Shown: positions 1 to 5,719 of the stretch, one piece after another | Position numbering within the stretch: position 1 is the first letter of the stretch | How the letters are laid out: the number at the start of each line of letters is the position of its first letter | Origin: Candidatus Benthicola azotiphorus | Lineage (GTDB): Bacteria > Gemmatimonadota > Gemmatimonadetes > Palauibacterales > Palauibacteraceae | Direction: 5' to 3' | Assembly (NCBI GenBank): GCA_947581745.1 | Contig: CANPVW010000206.1 | Location: 1 to 8,630 of the forward strand | Length of the DNA: 8,630 nt | Made by a program: the position numbers and the translations under genes | The notes under the pieces: generated by a model | The model's database searches: none | What the model was told of the DNA's origin: nothing | What the model saw: only the letters and a program-made list of their open reading frames with translations

Positions 1-231
1 CCGCCGCAACTCAGGGACGCCGGGATCGAAGGCGAGGTCCTGCTCTGGGTGTACGTGGAGTCGGACGGTTCCCCGGGCGTGTGCCAGGTGCACCAGTCCA
101 GTGGCTACGCTCCGCTGGACCGGGTCGCCGAGGAGGTCGCGCGGAAGATGAGATTCTCGCCGGCCACCTGCCGCGACCGGCCGGTCGGGGTGTGGATCGC
201 GCAACCGATCCAGTTCAGGGTGCGCGGCTAG
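1..231 (+). CDS. TonB family protein, C-terminal domain (5' truncated)
   Basis: The frame is open from base 1 to a TAG at 229-231 and gives 76 visible residues; the start lies outside the window. The pattern is that of the TonB C-terminal domain: LRDAGIEGEVLLWVYVESDG, then a CQVHQSSG strand-turn, LDRVAEEVARKMRFSPA, and a final IQFRV strand. In the family this domain sits in the periplasm and contacts the TonB box of outer-membrane receptors, passing on energy from ExbB/ExbD. The missing part would hold the membrane anchor and linker, or another fused domain. The two Cys (GVCQV and PATCRD) could form a disulfide, which is inference. No receptor or exbBD is in view, so the substrate is unknown. 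The GTG at 49 lies inside the domain and is not a credible start. Confidence 0.8.
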   Translation, partial: PPQLRDAGIEGEVLLWVYVESDGSPGVCQVHQSSGYAPLDRVAEEVARKMRFSPATCRDRPVGVWIAQPIQFRVRG

Positions 232-302
232 CGGAAACCGGCTCACCAGCGGGCTGAACAGGCCATCCGGCGGGGGTTGGATGCCCCGTCCCGGTGAGTG
301 CC

Positions 303-308
303 TATATT
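303..308 (+). promoter_or_regulatory. Possible -10 box (TATATT) for the serine hydrolase gene
   Basis: TATATT stands out in very GC-rich surroundings 46 bases before the ATG at 354. The best -35-like match, TTGGAT at 277-282, is 20 bases away, which is too far for a standard sigma-70 promoter. Only the -10 is suggested. Confidence 0.3.
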
Positions 309-353
309 GTCTCCCGCTCGAGCGGCATCGATCCGAACCACCTGGGAGGCGCA

Positions 354-1913
354 ATGCCGGAATCTCTCGTCGGGACACTCCGATCCGGCGCTCGTCGGGC
401 CCTTCTTCTCTTCTCCCTGTCACTTCTCGTCCTGCCGGTTCTTCCGCTCCGCGCGCCAGCCCAGGAGGTCGACCTCGAGGCCCTGGACGCGTGGATCGGC
501 GACCTGATGGAGGACTGGCCGACGCCTGGCCTCGCGGTCGGGATCGTGCACGGAGACAGCCTCGTGTTCGCCCGCGGGTACGGCGTACGCCGGATCGGGA
601 CCGACGAACGGGTGGACGAGCATACGCTGTTCGCCGTCGCGTCGAACTCGAAGGCATTCACCGCGGGCGCGCTGGGGATGCTGGTCGAGGAGGGAACGCT
701 CGGCTGGGACGACCGCGTCATCGATCACATGCCGGGCTTCCAGATGTGGGACCCGTGGGTCACACGCGAGATCAGGGTGACCGACCTGCTTACGCATCGA
801 AGCGGGCTTCCCACCTTCGGAGGAGACCACCTGTGGATCGGGGCGACGAACGGCCGGGAGGAGATCATCTCGAGGATTCGGTATCTGGAGCCGGTCGGCT
901 CGTTCCGCGCTTCGTTTCAATACCAGAACCTGATGTTCCTAGTGGCCGGAGAGCTGATTCCGGCCACTTCGGAGCTGTCGTGGGACGAGATGATCGCGAC
1001 CCGGATCTTCCAGCCCCTGGGCATGAACGAGAGCAACACGTCGGTGCGCGACCTGGCGGGACTGGAGAACGTCGCCGCTCCGCACGAGGTCGTTCAGGGC
1101 GAGCTCCGGGCGGTCGACTACGACGACGTGGACGGAGTCGCTCCCGCCGCGGGGATCAACTCGAACGTGGTCGACATGGCCCGCTGGATGCGGACCAACC
1201 TGCGGCAAGGTGAGTTCGAGGGCCGCCGGGTGTTCGCGGTGCGGACGGCGCGGGAGATGCAGCGCATTCAATACCCGCTCGGCGTCTCGGAGTGGGCGGC
1301 CGAGAACCTCGGCCGGCGGTTCAACGGCTATGGCTTCGGCTGGTTCGTCTCGGACTACGAGGGCCGCAAGGTGGTGAGCCACTCTGGAGGCCTGACGGGC
1401 ATGATATCACTCCAGACGCTCGTGCCGGAGGAGGACCTCGGGGTCATCGTCCTCACGAACTATGCGCCGGACGCGCCCACCCAGGCGATCACGTACCGCA
1501 TCCTCGACATGTACCTGGGCGAGCCGCAGCGTGACTGGAACCAGATCTACCTGGGATTCCGCCGCCAGGGAGAGGAACGCGCCCGACAGGAAGAGGAGAG
1601 GCTTCAGGAGTTACGGGTCGAGGGCACCGAGCCCTCGCTTCCGCTGGAAGCCTACACCGGGACCTACACGGAGCCCCTGTCAGGCGACGCCCGGGTGCGG
1701 CTCGAAGATGACCACCTCGTGTTCGACTACAATCCGAGGCACCTGGGTGACCTGGAGCACTGGCACTACGACGTGTTCCGCGTGACCTGGCGACACCCGA
1801 TCTTCGACATGCCCGCGCGGTCATTCGTGAGGTTCGAGCTGGACGAGAAAGGCGAAGTCACGGGCCTGGAGGTCACGTTCTACGACCCGATCCGGTTCAA
1901 GAAGGTCGAATAG
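354..1913 (+). CDS. Exported serine hydrolase, beta-lactamase class C / PBP-like, with DUF3471-type C-terminus
   Basis: 519 residues. The ATG at 354 is chosen because GGGAGG (344-349) precedes it by 4 bases; a GTG 60 bases upstream has no such support. Residues 1-37 form a signal peptide (RR, a Leu-rich core, then APAQ). The catalytic domain spans about 43-390. It shows the SxxK motif S97-N-S-K100 (nucleophile and base), a Tyr-x-Asn motif Y190-Q-N192, and H343-S-G-G in the place of the KTG box. HRSGLPTF (148-155) and NSNVVDMARWM (269-279) are also typical. A charged linker (403-425) leads to a beta-rich tail (430-515) resembling DUF3471. Family members are periplasmic or surface peptidases, esterases or amidases; true beta-lactamase activity is not implied. 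It is the first complete gene after the TonB fragment and looks like a single-gene unit. The substrate is unknown. Confidence 0.9.
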   Translation: MPESLVGTLRSGARRALLLFSLSLLVLPVLPLRAPAQEVDLEALDAWIGDLMEDWPTPGLAVGIVHGDSLVFARGYGVRRIGTDERVDEHTLFAVASNSKAFTAGALGMLVEEGTLGWDDRVIDHMPGFQMWDPWVTREIRVTDLLTHRSGLPTFGGDHLWIGATNGREEIISRIRYLEPVGSFRASFQYQNLMFLVAGELIPATSELSWDEMIATRIFQPLGMNESNTSVRDLAGLENVAAPHEVVQGELRAVDYDDVDGVAPAAGINSNVVDMARWMRTNLRQGEFEGRRVFAVRTAREMQRIQYPLGVSEWAAENLGRRFNGYGFGWFVSDYEGRKVVSHSGGLTGMISLQTLVPEEDLGVIVLTNYAPDAPTQAITYRILDMYLGEPQRDWNQIYLGFRRQGEERARQEEERLQELRVEGTEPSLPLEAYTGTYTEPLSGDARVRLEDDHLVFDYNPRHLGDLEHWHYDVFRVTWRHPIFDMPARSFVRFELDEKGEVTGLEVTFYDPIRFKKVE

Positions 1914-1959
1914 GGGGGGGGATGGGCGTGCCCGTCTTCGGCAGGCAGCCTCGGACCCT

Positions 1960-2319
1960 CTAGCTCGCCTCGGGAGACCGACCTCGCACTTTCGCCATGC
2001 GGCCTACTGTCGCCCCCAGCCAGCCGGTGAAGGCGGACGCCAGGGTACCGAGTGGGAGCAGTCCCCACGAGTCGCCGTTGAGGGGGATCGCCACGATCAG
2101 TCCGACAGCGGCACCCACGGCCCCGATCATGAAGCCACCGATCGAAGCCTCCTTGAGAGACAGACCTCGCCGAGCCGCGTAGAGCCACCCGACGATCAGC
2201 GGGATGCCCATCCCGAACACGCCCGACAGCTCGAGTATGGTATCCGACACCTGGCCCAGAAGGACCATCGCGACTTGTAGCGCGAGCGCGATCAGGGTGT
2301 ACCTACGCTGGCGCGGCAT
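1960..2319 (-). CDS. Small membrane protein, four predicted helices, function unknown
   Basis: 119 residues. The ATG (complement of 2317-2319) has a strong AGGAGG (complement of 2326-2331) 6 bases upstream. After a basic start (MPRQRR) there are hydrophobic stretches at about 7-28, 31-48, 59-80 and 85-105. The Gly/Ala-rich third segment (GGFMIGAVGAAVGLIVAIP) suggests tight helix packing. The tail is basic (KVRGRS), which would put it in the cytoplasm by the positive-inside rule. I do not recognise the family. It converges with the serine hydrolase, whose stop is 46 bases away, and diverges from the DUF2461 gene across 183 bases. Codon use and GC content look like the neighbours. That it is a real gene rests on the SD and the coherent membrane topology. 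Confidence 0.7.
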   Translation of the reverse strand: MPRQRRYTLIALALQVAMVLLGQVSDTILELSGVFGMGIPLIVGWLYAARRGLSLKEASIGGFMIGAVGAAVGLIVAIPLNGDSWGLLPLGTLASAFTGWLGATVGRMAKVRGRSPEAS

Positions 2320-2404
2320 TGGCGGCCTCCTCGAGAGGGGGTTTCGAAGAACCGCCCTAAGTTACACTGGAACAAGCTCGTCGGGGAGTGGGAGGTCCAC
2401 GTTG

Positions 2405-2420
2405 ACACGACGGTTCGTGT
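2405..2420. repeat. Small perfect inverted repeat in the divergent intergenic region
   Basis: ACACGA-CGGT-TCGTGT has 6-base arms around a 4-base centre. It lies between the divergent small membrane protein gene and the DUF2461 gene. It could be an operator or a short hairpin in the DUF2461 leader. Apart from this and an unpaired TTGACA, I see nothing clear in the 183-base gap 2320-2502. Confidence 0.35.
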
Positions 2421-2502
2421 GTGACGAGGTTCGAAACGGGCCTGAGAGCGCCCGGCCGGGCGCGAGAAGCGGCTCGCCGGCTCGACCGGCGGGGAGGATC
2501 GA

Positions 2503-3192
2503 GTGACACCACGCCGGGGGCACATCACGCAGGATCTCTTCACGTTCATGTCGGACCTTGCGGAGAACAACGACCGGACCTGGTTCGAGGCCAACCGGTC
2601 CCGCTACGAGAACGATGTCCGGGAGCCGCTCCGCTCCTTCATCCGGGACATCGCCGATCCGCTCGAGTCTATCAGTCCGCACGTGGTGGCGGACGACCGG
2701 AAGTCGGGCGGATCGCTGTTCCGCATCCACCGCGACGTCCGATTCTCGAAGGACAAGAGCCCCTACAAGACGTGGGCCGCGGTCCAGTTCCGGCACGAGG
2801 CCGGGAAGGACGCGCACGCCCCGGGGTTCTACCTGCACCTTCAGCCCGGCAACGTCCTGATGGCCGCCGGTTGCTGGCACCCGGCCCGTGATGCGCTGGA
2901 GAACATCCGCGACGCGATCGCCGAGCAGCCGGATCGCTGGTTCGAGGCGCGTGACGCGGTGGTCGCCGCCGGCTTCGAGCTCCAGGGTGAGTCACTCAAG
3001 CGCCCGCCACGCGGATATCCCCCGGAGCATCCCGCGATCGAAGATCTCATGCGGAAGGACTTCATCGGCATCCGGTACCTGTCAGAGGAAACGGCCGGCC
3101 GGCCCGACTTCGTCACTGCCTATGTCCGAATGTGCGCGGATGCGGAGCCGCTGATGCGCTTCCTGACATCCGCGATCGGCGTGAGGTGGTGA
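2503..3192 (+). CDS. DUF2461 / TIGR02453 family protein
   Basis: 229 residues starting at GTG 2503, with GGGGAGG (2491-2497) 5 bases upstream; stop TGA. The DUF2461 landmarks appear in order: LAENNDRTWFEANRSRY (19-35), the family signature FRIHRDVRFSKDKSPYKT (73-90), APGFYLHLQPG (106-116), AAGCWHPARDALENIR (121-136) and LKRPPRGYPPEHP (165-177). The length matches the family norm of roughly 220-230. No signal peptide or membrane segment is seen, so it should be cytosolic. The biochemical role of DUF2461 is not established; the invariant basic/acidic cluster RDxRFSKDKxPYK suggests a binding or catalytic site (inference). It stands alone between the divergent membrane gene and the DUF411 gene, so context gives no functional clue. 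Confidence 0.92.
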   Translation: MTPRRGHITQDLFTFMSDLAENNDRTWFEANRSRYENDVREPLRSFIRDIADPLESISPHVVADDRKSGGSLFRIHRDVRFSKDKSPYKTWAAVQFRHEAGKDAHAPGFYLHLQPGNVLMAAGCWHPARDALENIRDAIAEQPDRWFEARDAVVAAGFELQGESLKRPPRGYPPEHPAIEDLMRKDFIGIRYLSEETAGRPDFVTAYVRMCADAEPLMRFLTSAIGVRW

Positions 3193-3347
3193 CGGGGATC
3201 CTCGTGCTTGTTCTCCGAAGCGACGCGTCGCGGGCTGGACACGCGGGTGAGCCGGAATCAACTTGGAAGGGTCCGAACAGGACCTGTCCGACGGGCCTTC
3301 CGAGGTGGCCCGGGCGGGCCGACCATTCACAGCACACGAGGTCGATC

Positions 3348-3872
3348 ATGCACCGAAGATCCGGCATGGCCTTCGGCACGGTCCTGGCTTTCGCCGCCGG
3401 ACTGGCAGCGGCGTGTGGAGGCGGGGACCCGGCCAATGCGAGCGCCGACAACGCACCGAGGGCATCCGCTGCCGCGGCGACGGGCCAGACCACGGCCGCG
3501 ACCCTGCCGGTCGTCACCGTCTACAAGTCGCCCACCTGAGGCTGCTGCGAATCGTGGGTGGGTCACCTGCGAGACAACGGCTTCGAGGTGAAGACGGAGG
3601 ACGTTCCCGACATGGCGCCCATCAAGGTGAAGTTCGGCATTCTACCGAGACATCAGGGCTGTCATACGGCGGTGGTCGACGGTTACGTGATCGAGGGACA
3701 CGTTCCCGCGACGGAAATCGCGCGCCTGCTCGAAGAAAGACCGGACGTGAAGGGGCTGACGGTTCCGGGCATGCCGCGGGGCTCACCCGGAATGGAAGGC
3801 CCGGTGAGCGATTCCTACGACGTGCTGACCTTCGACGACTCGGGTGGCGACGAGGTCTACGCCAGCTATTAG
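3348..3872 (+). CDS. Candidate selenoprotein: DUF411 lipoprotein with in-frame TGA (Sec64)
   Basis: 174 residues if TGA 3537-3539 is read as selenocysteine. ATG 3348 follows GAGG (3338-3341) by 6 bases; the stop is TAG. Residues 1-23 look like a lipoprotein signal (MHRRSG, hydrophobic core, LAAAC23), then a low-complexity Ala/Ser/Thr linker (24-52). The DUF411 (COG3019) domain starts at VVTVYKSPT(55-63)-U64-G-C66-C67-ESWVGHL. It continues with CHTAVVDGYVIEGHVPA (105-121), a RLLEERPDVKGLTVPGMP segment (126-143), GSPGMEG (145-151) and YDVLTFD (157-163). In known members U64 is Cys, the first of a CGCC metal/redox motif in a thioredoxin-like N-terminus; DUF411 proteins are often found with copper-handling genes. 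Upstream and downstream halves are in the same frame, with no other lesion. The GTG at 3558 has no SD and would remove the motif, so two separate genes are unlikely. The alternative is a pseudogene by a single TGC/TGT-to-TGA mutation. Conventional gene callers would split or truncate this gene. Confidence 0.8.
3537..3539 (+). other. In-frame TGA, proposed selenocysteine codon (Sec64 of DUF411)
   Basis: The codons around it read Y-K-S-P-T-TGA-G-C-C-E-S-W. The TGA falls exactly on the first Cys of the CxxC-like CGCC motif of DUF411, giving UxxC, the commonest arrangement in redox selenoproteins. TGA is used as a normal stop in the genes ending at 3192, 3940, 4419, 5315 and 5712, so general UGA reassignment is ruled out. 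Confidence 0.75.
3552..3572 (+). promoter_or_regulatory. Candidate bacterial SECIS hairpin
   Basis: In the RNA, U3552 to G3560 pairs with C3564 to A3572. This gives nine consecutive pairs (seven Watson-Crick, U3555-G3569 and G3556-U3568 wobbles) closed by the loop G3561-G-U3563. The loop begins 21 bases after the TGA and has G in its first two positions. Known bacterial SECIS elements are hairpins just downstream of UGA with a G near the start of the apical loop, which SelB recognises. The E. coli fdhF element has its loop at a similar distance. The stem overlaps codons for a conserved W-V-x-H-L stretch, so part of the pairing may be protein-driven. Folding was done by eye, without energies. 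Confidence 0.6.
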
Positions 3873-3939
3873 GAACCGGGGCCGGAGGCGGTCGCGGGGA
3901 CGCGTTCCGCAGAGCGCCCCCGCATCTCCGTTCCGGCTC

Positions 3940-4416
3940 TCAGCCGCCCGCTTCGGCTGGCAGGAGCTGGAACGACGACAGGATGCGCTGATTCACCGGA
4001 TTGAGTTCGCGGTCCGCACGAAACTCCAGCGCCAGCCAGCGATTGCCTCGCTCCACCACGAACGAGACGATCTGCGAGCAGAACGGACCGTCGCAGTGCG
4101 TGTAGTCGTACCGTGCGGCGGGCAGGCCTCCCAGGGTCGCGCTGCCCGTCGGTTCCTCCCCCACCCAGAGCCCGTGGTGCTTCGCCGATTCGAGGTCCGT
4201 CAGGTAGGCCTTCACGGGCACGGTTCCGTTCCACCGGAAGAAGACGGCATTCCCTCCATCCTCGACGTCCGGCTCGTAGACGTTCGGTACGTCCATCGAG
4301 TAGCCGGCTGCTGCGTTCGACCACGTCGTCCAATCGAAGTCTCTCGGCGGCTCCGGAGGACCGGAGGTGCAGGTGACGAAGAACCAGGCCACGGCGAGAA
4401 TCAGCAGCAGTCTCAT
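3940..4416 (-). CDS. Small predicted lipoprotein, PsbP/DcrB-like, function unknown
   Basis: 158 residues. The ATG (complement of 4414-4416) has GGAG 6 bases upstream and lies only 2 bases after the uppS stop, so the two genes should be co-transcribed and translationally coupled. The longer open frame reaching to 4755 is the shadow of uppS and is not used. Residues 1-16 form a short signal with a weak lipobox (FVTC16), then a Pro-rich linker (PPEPP). The body has alternating strands: AGYSMDVP (37-44), AVFFRWNGTVPVKAYLTD (57-74), LGGLPAARYDYTHCDGPFC (95-113) and QIVSFVVERGNRWLALEF (115-132), ending in NPVNQRILSSFQL (139-151). The GYSMDVP opening and LxSFxL ending resemble PsbP/DcrB/DUF1795-type periplasmic folds, which is a structural guess. 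C108 and C113 could form a disulfide. Its role next to a prenyltransferase suggests the cell envelope. Confidence 0.8.
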   Translation of the reverse strand: MRLLLILAVAWFFVTCTSGPPEPPRDFDWTTWSNAAAGYSMDVPNVYEPDVEDGGNAVFFRWNGTVPVKAYLTDLESAKHHGLWVGEEPTGSATLGGLPAARYDYTHCDGPFCSQIVSFVVERGNRWLALEFRADRELNPVNQRILSSFQLLPAEAGG

Positions 4417-4418
4417 GA

Positions 4419-5234
4419 TCAGCTCCGGGGAAGGTGGTTGACGGCGCGGGGCAGGGAACCCGGCGCGGGGTCCCGGGCCGGCCGGACGGACGGACGGTTC
4501 CGGCGAGGGTCCGGCGACGGGTCCCTGGACAGGCGGACTCCTCCGTAGCGGCGGTCCCGGGAGTGGAACTCCCGGATGGCGCTCTCGAGATGTCCGACGG
4601 TGAACGCCGGCCATGGCACCTCCAGGAACACCAGCTCGGCGTAGGCGCTCTCCCACAGCATGAAGTCGCTCAGGCGGCGTTCGCCGCCCGTGCGGATCAG
4701 GAGGTCCAGCTCCGGCGCGGGCGTACGGGCGTGAATCGCGCGATCGAGGCACCACGCGAATTCCCTGCGGCTGGACGGGGCCGCCAGCGCCGCGGCGAGG
4801 ATCGCGTCACGGCCGGAGTAGTCGATGGCCAGTCGCAGGAGGAGGCGGTCTCCCCGTGCGGTGAGGCCTTCCGAGGCCGCGATCTCCCTCACGACCACGG
4901 GCGGCAGGCGGTCGCGCCGCCCTATGACCTCCACGCGGACCCCGTCTTCCAGGCAGCGCTCGGTCTCCGATCGCAGATAGGCGCGCAGCAGGCGCATCAG
5001 GGAGCGAACCTCCCCCGCCGGCCGCTTCCAGTTGTCCGAGGAGAACGCGTACAGGGTCAGCACACCGATCCCGAGAGATCGCGTTCCTTCCACGACCGCT
5101 CGGGCGACTCTCGCTCCCGCCACGTGACCGCGGGACCGCGACCGACCCTCCGATTCGGCCCACCGACCGTTGCCGTCCATGATGATGCCGACGTGCAGAC
5201 CTTCCGGCGCCAGTGGGTGTAGAGTACTCTGCAT
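4419..5234 (-). CDS. uppS: cis-Prenyltransferase (UppS family isoprenyl transferase)
   Basis: 271 residues. The family condenses isopentenyl diphosphates onto an allylic diphosphate to make undecaprenyl-type diphosphates, the lipid carriers for peptidoglycan and other glycans, at the cytosolic membrane face. Motifs in order: HVGIIMDGNGRWA (14-26; D20 is the catalytic Asp), GHVAGA (36-41), LTLYAFSSDNWKRP (59-72; Asp where many have Glu), LRLAIDYSGRDAI (133-145), LLIRTGGERRLSDFMLW (178-194) and AYAELVF (197-203). The R181, E185, R187, S189 and E200 equivalents are all present, so it should be active. ATG 5234 has GGAG 8 bases upstream. The core ends near RRYGG (228-232), and the remaining ~39 residues are a Pro/Arg-rich tail beyond the usual end. 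No cdsA, dxr or frr is near, unlike the housekeeping uppS locus, so this may be a second copy. An operator-like palindrome covers its start codon. Confidence 0.9.
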   Translation of the reverse strand: MQSTLHPLAPEGLHVGIIMDGNGRWAESEGRSRSRGHVAGARVARAVVEGTRSLGIGVLTLYAFSSDNWKRPAGEVRSLMRLLRAYLRSETERCLEDGVRVEVIGRRDRLPPVVVREIAASEGLTARGDRLLLRLAIDYSGRDAILAAALAAPSSRREFAWCLDRAIHARTPAPELDLLIRTGGERRLSDFMLWESAYAELVFLEVPWPAFTVGHLESAIREFHSRDRRYGGVRLSRDPSPDPRRNRPSVRPARDPAPGSLPRAVNHLPRS

Positions 5235-5242
5235 TACAAAGT
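5226..5242 (-). promoter_or_regulatory. Operator-like palindrome over the uppS start codon
   Basis: ACTCTGCATTACAAAGT matches the palindrome at 6362-6378 at 15 of 17 positions. The ATG of uppS (complement of 5232-5234) is inside it. A protein bound here would block transcription into uppS. The site is AT-rich in GC-rich DNA, and these are the only two copies I found in the window. Confidence 0.6.
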
Positions 5243-5258
5243 CTCCAGTCGTTTGAAT

Positions 5259-5277
5259 GGACGGCTCGCGGCCGTCC
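5259..5277. terminator. GC-rich hairpin between the regulator and uppS genes
   Basis: GGACGGC (5259-5265) pairs perfectly with GCCGTCC (5271-5277) around a 5-base loop. On the plus strand GTTTTCC follows, terminator-like, but no plus-strand gene runs into it. On the minus strand, the direction of the genes here, ATTCAAA follows with no T-run. It may act as a weak terminator or attenuator, or as an mRNA processing or stability stem, separating uppS from the regulator gene. Confidence 0.4.
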
Positions 5278-5314
5278 GTTTTCCTTCAGGTCCGCCTGTT
5301 TCGGGGACCGGATA

Positions 5315-5719
5315 TCAGCCCTGTCTCGTCATCCGGATCAGTGCTTCCATGTGCGCCAGGTAATCGGCCAGGCGGGCCCTGCCGAGGGCCGTCAGGGCGT
5401 AATCGGTGCGGGGAACCCGCCCGGCGAACGACTTGCGGCATTCGATGTAGCCCGCATCCTCGAGCTTGCGCGCGTGAGCGCTCAGGTTTCCGTCCGTCGT
5501 GTCGAGCACCTGGCGCAGTTCCGTGAACGCGAGGCGGTCGTTCACCGACAGGGCACTGACGATACCGAGTCGCATGCGCTCGTGAATCAGTCCGTCCAGC
5601 TCGAGCGGTCCGCCATGTGCGACCAGACTCGCTGCCGCCCCGGACGGTGTTTCCGACTGCCCATTCATCGTCTCTTCCGAATCCACTGCGCGGGCCGCGG
5701 CCCGCCTCTTGTCAGCCAC
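5315..5719 (-). CDS. Winged-helix DNA-binding transcriptional regulator (HTH_34 / MarR-ArsR-like)
   Basis: 134 residues from GTG (complement of 5717-5719), preceded by GGAGGT and overlapping the stop of the upstream membrane protein gene by 8 bases, so the two are translationally coupled. ATG 5668 (residue 18), after GGAAGAG, is an alternative start and would remove only a poorly structured N-terminus. The winged-helix domain runs from about 40 to 116: LDGLIHERMRLGIVSAL (41-57), LAFTELRQVL (63-72), recognition helix DGNLSAHARKLEDAGYI (76-92), and a beta wing with FAGRVPRTDYALTALGR (98-114). A helix ending ALIRMTRQG probably helps dimerise. No ligand domain is present, so any signal may come from its membrane partner (inference). 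Palindromes at 6362-6378 and 5226-5242 flank its operon and are its likely sites, giving autoregulation and control of uppS. Confidence 0.88.
   Translation of the reverse strand: MADKRRAAARAVDSEETMNGQSETPSGAAASLVAHGGPLELDGLIHERMRLGIVSALSVNDRLAFTELRQVLDTTDGNLSAHARKLEDAGYIECRKSFAGRVPRTDYALTALGRARLADYLAHMEALIRMTRQG

Noticed and set aside
281..1213. Long plus-strand open frame of 310 codons overlapping the serine hydrolase
   Set aside because: Arg/Pro/Gly-rich translation with no domain; it is an out-of-frame shadow of the hydrolase, common in GC-rich DNA.
1913..1921. Run of nine G after the serine hydrolase stop as a phase-variation tract
   Set aside because: It begins at the last base of the stop codon in a convergent gap, so slippage would not change a frame; it remains only a spot for sequencing error.
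2402..2407. Perfect TTGACA as the -35 of a promoter for the DUF2461 gene
   Set aside because: No reasonable -10 hexamer occurs 15-19 bases downstream.
3537..3539. UGA read as Trp or Gly by an alternative genetic code
   Set aside because: Several genes in the window end naturally at TGA, and the replaced residue is a conserved Cys, not Trp or Gly.
3558..3872. Separate downstream gene starting at GTG 3558 with the upstream part as an independent 63-residue gene
   Set aside because: No SD before the GTG, the start would fall inside the conserved motif region, and both parts together match one DUF411 protein in one frame.
3873..3939. Bidirectional terminator between the DUF411 and lipoprotein genes (GCGGGG...CCCCGC)
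   Set aside because: The loop is long and there is no T-run on either strand; pairing of this kind is expected by chance at this GC content.
4417..4755. N-terminal extension of the small lipoprotein frame into uppS
   Set aside because: The extension is a shadow of uppS; the ATG at 4416 has an SD and starts a signal peptide.
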